Assembly: GCF_017255295.1 (NCBI RefSeq)
Contig: NZ_JAFKDE010000004.1
Coordinates: forward strand, 62,001-126,000
Length of the DNA: 64,000 nt
Reading direction: 5' to 3'
DNA from: Nitratireductor aquimarinus
GTDB lineage: Bacteria > Pseudomonadota > Alphaproteobacteria > Rhizobiales > Rhizobiaceae
Under the pieces are notes generated by a model. That model worked only from the letters and a program-made list of their open reading frames with translations. It was not told the origin of the DNA and searched no databases. Made by a program: the position numbers and the translations under genes. Each line of letters begins with the position of its first letter. Position 1 is the first letter of the stretch. This document shows, piece after piece, positions 1 to 8,595 of this stretch.

Positions 1-39
1 ACGCCCCGTGATCTTTTTGGAGATGCCGGATTTCGTCAT
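1..39 (-). CDS. 5' end of a gene leaving the window (unidentified)
   Basis: The first 13 codons of a possible minus-strand gene run off the left edge, reading MTKSGISKKITGR. The ATG at 37-39 is preceded on its own strand by AGGGG with a 9-base spacer, a good ribosome binding site. The gene would be divergent from the large regulator at 264, so the two would share the intergenic region 40-263. Too little is visible to name a product. The short basic N-terminus looks neither like a signal peptide nor a membrane segment. It could still be chance. Confidence 0.35.
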   Translation of the reverse strand, partial: MTKSGISKKITGR

Positions 40-263
40 GTTGCTCTGCCCCTTGATGTGCGAAACGGCCCCGTCCGTCTTGCCAGAGGGGCTCGGCTCC
101 ACCAGTCTGAATCGGGTTTCGGTATGACGCGGGCTCGCCGGCAAACAAAGTGATGAAACGGTTCAATTTTGGTATAAAACCATCCCCGGACACGTGAAAT
201 CGGCGATGCGCGGATTCGCTTCTGAAGGGCGAGCATGACCAGCGCCAGAAGACAGGCAACTTA
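40..263. other. intergenic region between divergent genes, with short leader ORF
   Basis: This stretch of about 220 bases separates the edge gene from the regulator. It contains a 10-codon ORF (ATG at 235, stop TGA at 265-267) preceded by AGGG with a 5-base spacer. Its stop overlaps the TTG start of the 923-aa regulator, whose own Shine-Dalgarno is weak. No clear terminator or RNA gene was seen. The 66-codon minus-strand frame at 36-236 has atypical composition and is judged non-coding. Confidence 0.4.
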
Positions 264-3035
264 TTGACACAGGTCGAACTCGACATCGCTGGCGGCGCGC
301 TGCGGCGGGAGGGCGAAACCCTGCCATTGCGCCCGAAGACCCTGGCCGTTCTTCTTGCGCTCATCGAGCGGCAGGGCGAGACGGTCAGTCAGGACGAGTT
401 GCGCCGTCTGATATGGGGAAACCGGCACGGCAGCGATGCCGGCCCGAAACAGTGCATCCGGGAGTTGCGCCGCCTTCTGGGCGACAGCGCCACCGCCCCC
501 CGCTTCATTGAGACGGTTGGTCGCTACGGCTACAGGCTCTCCGGGCAAATCGACATTCCCGGCGCGAACACACCTTCCCCTTCCAGCGAACGTCCCCTAT
601 GCGTGGGGCGCGAACGAGAACTGGAAGCACTCACCAAAAGCCTGACCGCCGCCCGCCGCGGCAATCGCGCCATCGCGCTGATCGCCGGAGAGAGCGGAGC
701 CGGCAAGACGCGCCTCGTCGACAGTTTTCTGGCCACCCTGACCGGCGCAGCCCCGGCCATGTGGATCGCGCATGGCCAGTGCCTGCCGCATCCGGGCGCC
801 CGCGAGCCCTACGGCCCATTGCTCGAAATCCTCTCGCAGATCGTCAATGCCCGCCCCGTCGCAAACCTGCCGCGCCTCCTGCGTGAAACGGCCCCCACCT
901 GGCTGGGGCATCTGCCCGGAGCCGATCACGGCCACGACCCGGCAACGTTCGACCCCGGCCAGAAATTCGGCCCCGACCGTCCGGACCCGATGCCGCGCGA
1001 ATTCACGCTTCTCATGGAGCGGATCACCCGCGAACAGCCGGGCATACTGGTTCTGGAGGATCTGCACTGGTCCGACCAGAGCACACTCGCCTGGCTCTGC
1101 GCCTGGGGGCTGCAGCGCACACCCGCGCGCCTGATGGTGCTCGTCACCTATCGTTTCGATGAGGTGGATACTGCGGACGAACTCGCCACGACACTCAGCC
1201 ACCTGAACCGGCAACCGGGCATCCAGACGCTGGCTCTGGAGGGGCTTGGCGCAGAAGCCGTGCATGACTATCTGGCGCAGCGCTTTCCCGGCAACGCGTT
1301 TCCGCCCTCGCTCGCTGCCGCTCTGGCCCACCGCACGGAAGGTCACGCCATCCTCGTCGAAGCGGTCACGGAGCAATGGCTGCGGAATGGCGATATCGGT
1401 CGGGCGGCCGGACGCTGGCAGTTGAACCGCCCCGAGAAAGAACTGGTTCTGGCAATCGCCCCCGGCGTGCGTGACGTGATTTCAGCAGAAATTGGCCGCC
1501 TCACACCGGCCGAGCGCCAGCTTCTGGAAGCTGCAAGCGTCGCCGGACCACGTTTCTCTGCCGCTGCCATGGCCGACACGCGGGAAGCACGGGAAGACGT
1601 CGAACACAGGCTGGAGAACCTTGCCCGCAATCGCCGCTTCATTGAACAGGCCGGCGTGAGCCAACAGCCCGATGGCACGCTCGCCACGCGCTATGCCTTC
1701 CGGCATGCGCTTTATCATGAAGCGATCTATGACGGCATCCCCGCCGCCATCCGGCAGGGCCTGCACCAGCGCATCGGCGACCGGCTCGAGACCATCTTTG
1801 CATCCGACACTGCCGAAGTGGCGACAACGCTTGCAGACCATTTCGAGCGCGCGGCAGACTGGCTGAAGGCAGCCCGGTATCGCGGGCTCTCCGGCATACG
1901 CGCGCTTGATCGCGGCGCAGCCCATGACGCCGCCACGCAGCTTCGTCAGACGCTTGCGCTTCACGAACGCTGTCCGGATGCCGACAGAAGCCAGAGCTCA
2001 GCCGAACTCAGGACACTTCTCGGCCTCGGCGCGGCGCTGATCGTCTCCGAGGGTTTTACGCGCGAAGAACTCAGGGCCGTCTACAAACGCGCCAGCACGC
2101 TCGCCCTTGAGGTTGGCGACCCTGCCGAAATCGCCCCGGTTCTGGCCGGCATGTGGAACTACCATCTCTCGCGCGCAGAATTCGGCAAGGCCGAAGAGAT
2201 CGCCCTCGGTCTTCGCAACCTTTCAGCAAACGTCCCCGTGCAGATCGCCATGGCAACGCACAACGCCATTGGTCAGACCGCGTTTTTCACTGGATCCCTT
2301 GCGGCCAGCCTGCCTGAGATCGATGCTGCATTGTCCCTGCATGAGGGTGCCGAAGAGGAAGCCGGCGACACGCTGCTCGGCGAAAATGCGGGCATTGTCT
2401 GCCGACAATACGCCGCCTGCGTGCAGCAAATTCTCGGAAATGATGCAGAGGCCGACGCGCATTTGACGGCGGGCATGCGCGAAGCCGAAGCGCTCGATCA
2501 ACCGTTCGGACAGGCCCAGATGTTCTGGGCAGGCGCGATCATTGCCCACGAGCGTGGCGATGCGGCGCTCACGCTGGAGCGCGCGCAGCGCATGATCGAG
2601 ACCTGCCGGCGCGCCGACATTCCCTACTGGATCCCTCCAGGAAACATGCTGGCTGGATGGGCGCGCGCAATGCTCGGAGACCCCGCAGGCGAGGAGCAGC
2701 TGCGCAATGGCCTCACCGCCTATGAGGCGATGAACGCGCGCCTGACCCTGCCCTATGGTCTGGGGCTATTTGCCGAAGTTCTACTCCACGACGGCAGGAT
2801 CTCCGACGCGCTCAACACGCTCCGCCGCGCGCTGCGCCTCGTTCGCTCCACCGGCGAGTGCTGGTATGAAGCCGAGCTTCACCGCCTCTGGGCGAAGCTG
2901 GCGCAGCAGACAGGACGGCCCAAGAACGCGCAACGCGCCCTCGAAAGAGCGCTCAACATTGCCCGTCGTCAGGGCGCAATCGCCTTTGAGAAGCAGGCTT
3001 TGGCGCAACTGGCGGAAATCAGCCTGAAAGCCTAG
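264..3035 (+). CDS. winged-helix transcriptional regulator with AAA ATPase and TPR-like C-terminus
   Basis: This 923-aa protein combines three parts. Residues about 1-95 form an OmpR/CadC-type winged helix, with the typical ending FIETVGRYGYRL. Residues about 110-400 form an AAA_16/ORC-like ATPase with Walker A GESGAGKT (142-149) and a Walker B-like LEDLHWSD (264-271). The rest is a long helical region with TPR-like periodicity. The architecture resembles large signal-sensing regulators (AfsR/MalT-like logic) in which the TPR region binds an effector and ATP controls activity. The start is TTG at 264. An in-frame stop lies at 195 and no upstream ATG exists in frame. It may be translationally coupled to the 10-codon leader. 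It faces the diguanylate cyclase with 17 bases between stops. Target genes are unknown; the divergent edge gene is an obvious candidate. Confidence 0.8.
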   Translation: MTQVELDIAGGALRREGETLPLRPKTLAVLLALIERQGETVSQDELRRLIWGNRHGSDAGPKQCIRELRRLLGDSATAPRFIETVGRYGYRLSGQIDIPGANTPSPSSERPLCVGRERELEALTKSLTAARRGNRAIALIAGESGAGKTRLVDSFLATLTGAAPAMWIAHGQCLPHPGAREPYGPLLEILSQIVNARPVANLPRLLRETAPTWLGHLPGADHGHDPATFDPGQKFGPDRPDPMPREFTLLMERITREQPGILVLEDLHWSDQSTLAWLCAWGLQRTPARLMVLVTYRFDEVDTADELATTLSHLNRQPGIQTLALEGLGAEAVHDYLAQRFPGNAFPPSLAAALAHRTEGHAILVEAVTEQWLRNGDIGRAAGRWQLNRPEKELVLAIAPGVRDVISAEIGRLTPAERQLLEAASVAGPRFSAAAMADTREAREDVEHRLENLARNRRFIEQAGVSQQPDGTLATRYAFRHALYHEAIYDGIPAAIRQGLHQRIGDRLETIFASDTAEVATTLADHFERAADWLKAARYRGLSGIRALDRGAAHDAATQLRQTLALHERCPDADRSQSSAELRTLLGLGAALIVSEGFTREELRAVYKRASTLALEVGDPAEIAPVLAGMWNYHLSRAEFGKAEEIALGLRNLSANVPVQIAMATHNAIGQTAFFTGSLAASLPEIDAALSLHEGAEEEAGDTLLGENAGIVCRQYAACVQQILGNDAEADAHLTAGMREAEALDQPFGQAQMFWAGAIIAHERGDAALTLERAQRMIETCRRADIPYWIPPGNMLAGWARAMLGDPAGEEQLRNGLTAYEAMNARLTLPYGLGLFAEVLLHDGRISDALNTLRRALRLVRSTGECWYEAELHRLWAKLAQQTGRPKNAQRALERALNIARRQGAIAFEKQALAQLAEISLKA

Positions 3036-3052
3036 CCAGCGTTGATGCGGGA

Positions 3053-3835
3053 TTATGCGCAGGCAGCGCGCAGACCGTCGCCCGGACCAAGAAAATCGGG
3101 CACGCAGATCCGATTGCGCCCGTTGCGCTTTGCCCGGTAGAGCTGGCTGTCCGCAATCGTCATAAGCAACGAGAAGTCAGCCCTGCTTTCCGCAAAGGCC
3201 ACACCGATGCTCACGCTTAGCGGCACGACCATGTCAGACGGCGTGCGCAGCCCCAGCCGCTCGATATCGGCGCGCACCTTCTCAGCAAGCTGCACCCCGT
3301 CATCAAAAGAAGCGGCTTCAACAAACACACCGAATTCCTCACCACCGATGCGCGCCGCAAGCCCGGTCTCGCCAACCACGTTTCGGATAACGCTGGCAAT
3401 GGCGCAAAGCGCCTGATCGCCGACCAGATGACCGTGCGTGTCATTGATGTTCTTGAAGTCATCCGCATCAATGACCAGCAGAACCCCGCCTGCCCCGCGC
3501 TGACCGATCTCATCCAGATCGGTGACAAACGAGCTGCGGTTCAGCAATCTCGTCATCCCGTCCGTGCGCGCGGCAATGGCCAGTTCGTCATATACATCGG
3601 CAAGCTCTGTGTGCGCCGCTTCCAGCTGCGCATGCGCAAGCGCGATCCGGTGGTTCTGGTAGAATGTGTAGGTGCACGTGGGAAATGCGATCAAAAGCGG
3701 ACACAGAATGCTCATGATCACCGGAAACCAATTGATCCCGCCGCCAGCCAGGCTGAGCACAGCCCAGCAGATCACCAGCGAGGCGATGATGGACATAAAA
3801 GTGGCGACTGCCGCTTTGAACAATACGAGCTTCAT
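3053..3835 (-). CDS. membrane-anchored diguanylate cyclase (GGDEF domain)
   Basis: The 260-aa protein would make cyclic di-GMP from two GTP at the inner membrane. Two hydrophobic helices occupy residues about 5-32 and 36-55, then a short coiled linker (about 60-90), then a GGDEF domain to the C-terminus. The active-site motif is GGEEF at 164-168, with DADDFKNINDTHGH (about 123-136) as the Mg/GTP-binding region. The RxxD inhibitory site usually found just before the motif is absent (GETG there), so product inhibition at that site is unlikely. No separate sensor domain is visible; the small membrane part could sense something itself. It is convergent with the regulator and is followed upstream on the same strand by the outer-membrane protein. 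Confidence 0.9.
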   Translation of the reverse strand: MKLVLFKAAVATFMSIIASLVICWAVLSLAGGGINWFPVIMSILCPLLIAFPTCTYTFYQNHRIALAHAQLEAAHTELADVYDELAIAARTDGMTRLLNRSSFVTDLDEIGQRGAGGVLLVIDADDFKNINDTHGHLVGDQALCAIASVIRNVVGETGLAARIGGEEFGVFVEAASFDDGVQLAEKVRADIERLGLRTPSDMVVPLSVSIGVAFAESRADFSLLMTIADSQLYRAKRNGRNRICVPDFLGPGDGLRAACA

Positions 3836-3934
3836 GCCCGCGGCGATTATCAGCGCATGTGTTGCGAGCCGGTTAAGAACGCAAACTGCCCACAGGACAA
3901 GCGATGGGCCATGCGTCCAGCACGCTTCCCTGCA

Positions 3935-4615
3935 TCAGAACCTGTAGGACGCGCCCAGACGCAGACCGTGCGTTTTCAGCCCGATGCGCGAGGGGTTTGC
4001 GCCATCGTTGAAAACACGGCGACCAAAATCGCTGTAGCGATACTCACTTTTCAGAATGAGCCTGTTTCCCACGGCAAAGTCGACGCCGCCACCCAGCGTC
4101 CAGCCGACATGGATTTTCCGTCCACCCGGATCGAACACACCGTTGCCATGCATTCCCACAAAGCGCACGTCAGCGATTGCCGGACCAGCCGCAAGATAGG
4201 GCATGCGCCGATCCACCACATAACCGAGCCGTCCGCGCAGCGCCGCTATCCAGTCGAGCCGGGAACGCGCGACGTAACCCGGCGAAATCTGAAATCCGCC
4301 CCGCGTGTAGAAATGGCTCCTGCCTTCGGCACGCAGCCATGCCCCATCCAGCTCAACGCCGGCAACGACATTGCGGGTGACCTGTCGCTGATAACCCGCA
4401 TGGAGGCCCGCAAAGAATGCGCTGACATCCGCCCGGGAATGGTCACCGACCGCGTAGGCCTGATGCAGAGCGCCGCGCAAATTTCCCACCTGCACCCCGG
4501 CATAAAAGCCATTCCAGTCAGACGCCGTTGAAAAAAACGCCGCGTCGGGTTCGGCGGACAGCGCCCTTGAAAGCGACAGAAAAAGAACCGCCGAAACGAG
4601 ACATACCGTGCGCAT
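3935..4615 (-). CDS. outer-membrane beta-barrel protein (Omp25/31-like)
   Basis: The predicted 226-aa product has a cleavable signal peptide (residues about 1-21, ending in LSA) and a body of alternating hydrophobic strands. The typical opener WNGFYAGVQVG and a terminal aromatic residue (GASYRF) mark insertion into the outer membrane by the BAM complex. This small-porin/Omp25-31 family is abundant in Rhizobiales and contributes to envelope integrity; substrates are not known. I place the start at ATG 4615 because AGAGAGG lies 7 bases upstream of it, although the frame is open to an ATG at 4639. Confidence 0.8.
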   Translation of the reverse strand: MRTVCLVSAVLFLSLSRALSAEPDAAFFSTASDWNGFYAGVQVGNLRGALHQAYAVGDHSRADVSAFFAGLHAGYQRQVTRNVVAGVELDGAWLRAEGRSHFYTRGGFQISPGYVARSRLDWIAALRGRLGYVVDRRMPYLAAGPAIADVRFVGMHGNGVFDPGGRKIHVGWTLGGGVDFAVGNRLILKSEYRYSDFGRRVFNDGANPSRIGLKTHGLRLGASYRF

Positions 4616-4809
4616 TGTCATGCCTCTCTGCGCGTGCATTCACGACGAGCAAGTGCATGCGCAAAAAATGAAAATTTAGTTGCACGGCAAATTAAGTAGC
4701 GTCGCCTCTCCCTCTCTGCTCCGGCCCGGCGCGCGATTTCACACCCACGCGGTGCGGCAAAAGGGAGCGCTGCGCAGGAACCGCTCGTCAGGCTTCGCGC
4801 CTGTGGATA
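4616..4809. other. intergenic region between divergent omp and deoR genes
   Basis: About 190 bases separate the outer-membrane protein from the DeoR promoter. The part next to omp is A/T-rich (around 4660-4700), consistent with its minus-strand promoter. I see no hairpin terminator or coding potential. Confidence 0.4.
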
Positions 4810-4854
4810 TGATCGATAATTATTGACTCATACCCAAACGATCATTATCGATCA
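4810..4854 (+). promoter_or_regulatory. putative promoter and inverted-repeat operator of the deoR operon
   Basis: Two perfect 11-base arms, TGATCGATAAT (4810-4820) and ATTATCGATCA (4844-4854), form an inverted repeat with centres about 34 bases apart. Between and within them lie a -35-like TTGACT (4823-4828) and, 17 bases on, TATCGA (4846-4851) as a -10. The downstream arm thus overlaps the -10 and the upstream arm abuts the -35. This is the expected layout for repression by the adjacent DeoR protein. Assignment to that protein is inference. Confidence 0.6.
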
Positions 4855-4870
4855 CACCAGGGAGGATAAA

Positions 4871-5644
4871 TTGACAAGTACGCGCCACCGTTTTCCGCAG
4901 GAACGCCAGCAGCAGATGATCGACGTGATCGTCGAGCGTAAGCGCGTGGGCACGGCCGAGCTTGCCAAACTCCTCAAGATTTCACTGCCGACGGTTCGCC
5001 GTGACCTGACGGTCCTGGAGCAGGCCGGCATCGTTGCCAGAACCCATGGCGGCGTGGTCGCGCGCGGCATTGGCGAGGGCGACACCGAACCGCTCTTCCT
5101 GGAGAAGGTGCGCCACCATCAGACACTCAAGCAGCGTATCGGCCAGAAGGCCGCCGCCAGCATTGAAGACGGTCAGGTGGCGCTGCTCGATTCCGGCACC
5201 ACGGCGCTGGCCACCGCTCACGCATTGGCGGGAAGGCGCATCACCGTGGTGACGATGGACATAAAAGTCGCCGAGGCAGCCGCCGTCGGGCCAACCGAGG
5301 TCCACATCGTCGGTGGGCGTGTGAGAAATGGCTATTTCAGCCTGGTCGGCAACTGGGCGAAGACCGCGCTCGCCACCATTCAGGCCGACATCTGCTTCAT
5401 CGCCGCCGACGCCATCGATGAAGGCGGCGTGACGACGGCAACCTTCGACGAGGCCGAGACCAAGCGGCTCGCCATGTCACGCGCCAAGCGCACCGTGGTC
5501 ATCACCGATCACAGCAAATTCGGCAAACGCGTGTTCGCAGAAGTCTGCGGGCTCGACGCCATCGACGAACTCATCACCGACAGGGACGCGGAGGATCTGA
5601 TTGCGCCCTATCGGAAGCTGATACCGGCCATAACGCTCGCCTGA
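4871..5644 (+). CDS. DeoR-family transcriptional repressor
   Basis: The 257-aa protein has an N-terminal DeoR helix-turn-helix (residues about 26-60, TAELAKLLKISLPTVRRDL) and a C-terminal sugar-phosphate-binding DeoRC domain containing DSGTT and the late motif TDHSKF. DeoR repressors usually respond to a phosphorylated intermediate of the pathway they control. The start is TTG 4871, preceded by GGAGG five bases away. A longer reading from TTG 4823 is rejected because that codon is the -35 box. It is the first gene of a plus-strand operon to 15474. Regulator, BtpA and M42 genes together recall the enterobacterial sgc locus (SgcR, SgcQ, SgcX). Confidence 0.9.
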   Translation: MTSTRHRFPQERQQQMIDVIVERKRVGTAELAKLLKISLPTVRRDLTVLEQAGIVARTHGGVVARGIGEGDTEPLFLEKVRHHQTLKQRIGQKAAASIEDGQVALLDSGTTALATAHALAGRRITVVTMDIKVAEAAAVGPTEVHIVGGRVRNGYFSLVGNWAKTALATIQADICFIAADAIDEGGVTTATFDEAETKRLAMSRAKRTVVITDHSKFGKRVFAEVCGLDAIDELITDRDAEDLIAPYRKLIPAITLA

Positions 5645-5679
5645 GGGGGGCGGCCGACAACAAGAAAGAAAGGCACGGA

Positions 5680-6489
5680 ATGTCAAAGTTCAAGCAGCTC
5701 TTCGGCGACAGGAAACCCATCATCTCGATGGTGCATCTTCTGCCGATGCCCGGCTCACCGCTCTATGATGCGGATGCCGGCATTGACGGCATTGTCGCCG
5801 CAGCGCGCAAGGATCTCACCGCCCTGCAGGAAGCCGATGTCGATGCGGTGATGTTCGGCAATGAGAACGACCGCCCCTATGAGCTCAAGGTCGACATCGC
5901 CTCCACCGCCGCCATGGCCTATGTGATCGGCCAGCTGCGCAGCGAGATCAAGAAGCCTTTCGGCGTCAACGTTCTGTGGGATCCGATGAGCACCGTGGCG
6001 CTCGCAACGGCAACCGGCGCTTCCTTCGTCCGCGAAATCTTCACCGGCACCTATGCCTCCGACATGGGCCCGTGGACGCCGAATGCCGGCGAGGCGCTGC
6101 GCTACCGCAACCGCCTTGGCCGTGACGATCTGGTGATGCTCTACAACGTGTCGGCCGAATTCGCCGATTCCATGGACAAGCGCCCGCTGGCCGACCGCGC
6201 CCGCTCTGCCGTCTTCTCCTCCATTCCCGACGCCGTCCTCGTTTCGGGCGCCATCACCGGCGAGGCCGCCGAGATGACCGATCTCAAATCGGTCAAGGAA
6301 AAGGTCACCGACACACCGGTTCTGGCCAATACGGGCGTTCGCCACAACACCGTGGCCGACATTCTCAAAATCGCCGATGGCTGCATCGTGGGCTCGTCGC
6401 TCAAGGTCGACGGCAACACCTGGAACCCGGTCGATCCAGAGCGGGCCAGGGAGTTCATGCAGATCGTAAAAGCCGCCCGCGGCGGCTAA
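5680..6489 (+). CDS. BtpA/SgcQ family TIM-barrel protein
   Basis: The 269-aa protein matches the BtpA/SgcQ family. It opens with KPIISMVHLLPMPGSP, has a central GVNVLWDP, and ends with VLANTGVRHNTVADILKIAD followed by a phosphate-binding-like GSSLKVDG. Family members are predicted TIM barrels. Cyanobacterial BtpA affects photosystem I stability, while SgcQ sits in a sugar operon of enterobacteria. The enzymatic reaction is not established. There is no signal peptide, so it is cytoplasmic. It lies 35 bases after deoR and 25 before the first permease, so it belongs to the operon. An aldolase- or isomerase-like step is possible but unproven. Confidence 0.8.
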   Translation: MSKFKQLFGDRKPIISMVHLLPMPGSPLYDADAGIDGIVAAARKDLTALQEADVDAVMFGNENDRPYELKVDIASTAAMAYVIGQLRSEIKKPFGVNVLWDPMSTVALATATGASFVREIFTGTYASDMGPWTPNAGEALRYRNRLGRDDLVMLYNVSAEFADSMDKRPLADRARSAVFSSIPDAVLVSGAITGEAAEMTDLKSVKEKVTDTPVLANTGVRHNTVADILKIADGCIVGSSLKVDGNTWNPVDPERAREFMQIVKAARGG

Positions 6490-6514
6490 CCATCGGGACC
6501 TGGGGAGGAAGACC

Positions 6515-7498
6515 ATGGACGCAAGACAGGACACCACAGGCTCACACTTAAAGAGCCTGGGAATATTGACGGCGCTGATATTCGTTGCGCTTGCAATCGC
6601 CAGTCCGACATTCCTGTCATCGTCAAACCTCAAATCCATGGGCTTCCAGTTCCCCGAATTCGGGCTTCTGTCCCTTGCAGTCCTGCCGACGATGATTTCC
6701 GGTGGCATCGACCTTTCGGTCGTCGCCATCGCCAATCTGGCTTCCATCGTGGCCGCAGTGACCATGAAAGCCGGACCGGAAGTGGCATGGCTCGCCATCC
6801 CCGCCGGTCTCGCCGTGGGGCTCGTCTGCGGCGCGTTCAACGGCTTTCTCATCGCCTATCTGCGGCTGCCGCCCATCCTCGCGACGCTCGGCAGCATGCA
6901 GCTCTTCGCCGGCATCGGCATCATCATCACGCGCGGCCCGGCCATCACCGGTCTTCCCGACTGGTACACGGCGTTCGGCAACTGGACGATCGGCGGCGTG
7001 CTCCCGCTTCCGCTTGTGCTGTTTGCACTGGTCGCCTCGGGCCTTGCCTTCCTTCTGCGCCGCACGCCGGTGGGCATGCGGCTGCGCCTGTTTGGCGCAA
7101 ACCCGGTCGCCGCCGATTTCGCCGGTGTGCCCGGCAAGAAGCTGATCATCCAGATCTACGCAATCGCCGGCTTTATCGCCGCACTTGCCGGTCTGGTGGT
7201 TCTGGCGCGCGTCAACTCGGCCAATGCCGACTATGGCAGCTCCTATCTGCTGCTCGTCATCCTCATCAACATCCTTGCCGGCGTCAGCCCGGCCGGCGGC
7301 TTCGGCACCGTCACCGGCGTGGCTCTGGCCGTGATCTGCCTGCAGTTCATCTCCAGCGGGCTCAACATTCTCTCCTTCAGCGCCTTCTCCCGCGACCTCT
7401 TCTTCGGCGGCCTGCTCATTGCGGTCATGTCCTATCGCGCGGCTTTCGGTTCCTTCGATGTGAAGGCGTTCTTCAAACGAAAGGCTCACCAATCATGA
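6515..7498 (+). CDS. sugar ABC transporter permease 1 (RbsC type)
   Basis: This is a 327-aa polytopic inner-membrane protein with about 8-10 hydrophobic segments and the family hallmark MISGGIDLSVVAIANL near residue 66. This belongs to the BPD_transp_2 family (RbsC/XylH/AraH), which forms the channel for pentose, hexose or autoinducer-2 importers. GGGAGG upstream of the ATG gives a strong ribosome site. A second, different permease is encoded at 12828, so the channel is probably a heterodimer served by the single double-NBD ATPase. Its stop overlaps the next start (ATGA at 7495-7498). Confidence 0.92.
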   Translation: MDARQDTTGSHLKSLGILTALIFVALAIASPTFLSSSNLKSMGFQFPEFGLLSLAVLPTMISGGIDLSVVAIANLASIVAAVTMKAGPEVAWLAIPAGLAVGLVCGAFNGFLIAYLRLPPILATLGSMQLFAGIGIIITRGPAITGLPDWYTAFGNWTIGGVLPLPLVLFALVASGLAFLLRRTPVGMRLRLFGANPVAADFAGVPGKKLIIQIYAIAGFIAALAGLVVLARVNSANADYGSSYLLLVILINILAGVSPAGGFGTVTGVALAVICLQFISSGLNILSFSAFSRDLFFGGLLIAVMSYRAAFGSFDVKAFFKRKAHQS

Positions 7499-8595
7499 AA
7501 GAGCGTCTCCGCTCCCTGCTCAAAACCCTGATGCTGACACCGGGCCTGTCCGGGCATGAAGACCGCGTGCGCCGCCGCATCGAGAAAGAGCTCGCCGATC
7601 TGCCGCTTTCCATGCGCACGGATCGCCTCGGCAATCTGATCGCCACACTGGAAGGTGACGAAGGTGCGCCCTCCGTCATGCTGTTCGCCCACACCGACCA
7701 GCTCGGCTTCATGGTGCGCAAGATCGAGGATAACGGTCTGGTGCGCATCGAGCGGCTGGGCGGCATCCCGGAAAAGGCCCTGCCCGCGCAGGCCGTTCTG
7801 TTCTGCGTCGGCGAGGGCCGCGATGTGCAGGGCGTCATTGCCAACAAGAGCCATCACGCCACGCCGCCGGAAGAGAAATACAAGGTCACGCCCTATCAGG
7901 AAGTGTTCATCGATGTGGGCGCGGAAGACGCCGGGGGCGTCAAGGCGCTGGGCATCGAGATCGGCACGCCGGTGGTCTATGATCCGCGCGTCATTGAACT
8001 CAATGAAAACCGCCTGATCGGCACTTCGGTCGATGACCGGGCCGGCTGTGCCGTCATCGTCGAGGTCGCCCGCGCACTCGCCGCGGAAGGCCCGCGCCCC
8101 ACGGTGCATTTCGTCTTCGCCGTGCTGGAGGAGTTCAATCTTCAGGGCGCAATGGTCGCGGCCCGCGCGATCAACCCCGACATTGCCATCCAGCTCGATC
8201 TGGCGCTCAACGCCGACACGCCCGACATGACCCAGCGCGGTGAAGTCGCGCTCGGCAACGGCCCGGCGATGAGCCTCTACTCGTTCCACGGACGCGGCAC
8301 GCTGAACGGCACGATCCCGCACCCTGCCCTGCCAAAGCTCTTCTCCGACACGGCTTCATCCGAGGGGATCAATCTCCAGCGCACGGCCCACACGGGTGCA
8401 CTGACCGATTCCTCCTATGTGCAGCTCGTCAATGAGGGCGTGGCCTGTATCGATATGTGCTTCCCCTGCCGCTACACGCACACCTCGCTCGAAATGTGCG
8501 ACCTGCGCGATCTGGAAGCCCTCACGAAACTGCTGATCGCCGCGATCCGCCGGGTCGACGCCGGTTTCAGCCTCAACCGGGATGACTACACCTGA
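7495..8595 (+). CDS. M42-family metallopeptidase (SgcX-like)
   Basis: The 366-aa cytoplasmic protein has the complete M42/M28-type di-metal ligand set: H66 (FAHTDQLG), D180 (GTSVDDRAG), E212/E213 (LEEFNLQG), D235 (QLDLALNAD) and H329 (CRYTHTS). The family includes dodecameric aminopeptidases and enzymes once annotated as endoglucanases, among them SgcX of the sgc locus. The intact active site argues for real hydrolysis, perhaps of an amide or peptide bond in the imported compound. I use ATG 7495, which overlaps the permease stop. The frame continues upstream but only as an overlap with that gene. It also overlaps the kinase start by one base. Confidence 0.88.
   Translation: MKERLRSLLKTLMLTPGLSGHEDRVRRRIEKELADLPLSMRTDRLGNLIATLEGDEGAPSVMLFAHTDQLGFMVRKIEDNGLVRIERLGGIPEKALPAQAVLFCVGEGRDVQGVIANKSHHATPPEEKYKVTPYQEVFIDVGAEDAGGVKALGIEIGTPVVYDPRVIELNENRLIGTSVDDRAGCAVIVEVARALAAEGPRPTVHFVFAVLEEFNLQGAMVAARAINPDIAIQLDLALNADTPDMTQRGEVALGNGPAMSLYSFHGRGTLNGTIPHPALPKLFSDTASSEGINLQRTAHTGALTDSSYVQLVNEGVACIDMCFPCRYTHTSLEMCDLRDLEALTKLLIAAIRRVDAGFSLNRDDYT

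Noticed and set aside
36-236. 66-codon minus-strand frame at the left edge
   Set aside because: Unusual Arg/Ser/Trp-rich composition, no ribosome site and overlap with the short start-like fragment at 1-39, which has one.
597-1376. 259-codon minus-strand frame inside the 923-aa regulator
   Set aside because: Shadow of the plus-strand gene in GC-rich DNA; no domain resemblance.
3428-4531. 367-codon plus-strand frame across the cyclase and omp genes
   Set aside because: Antisense to two well-supported genes; its translation has no recognisable motif.
6623-7492. 289-codon minus-strand frame opposite permease 1
   Set aside because: The His/Asp/Gly-rich translation is the usual antisense of a membrane protein gene.
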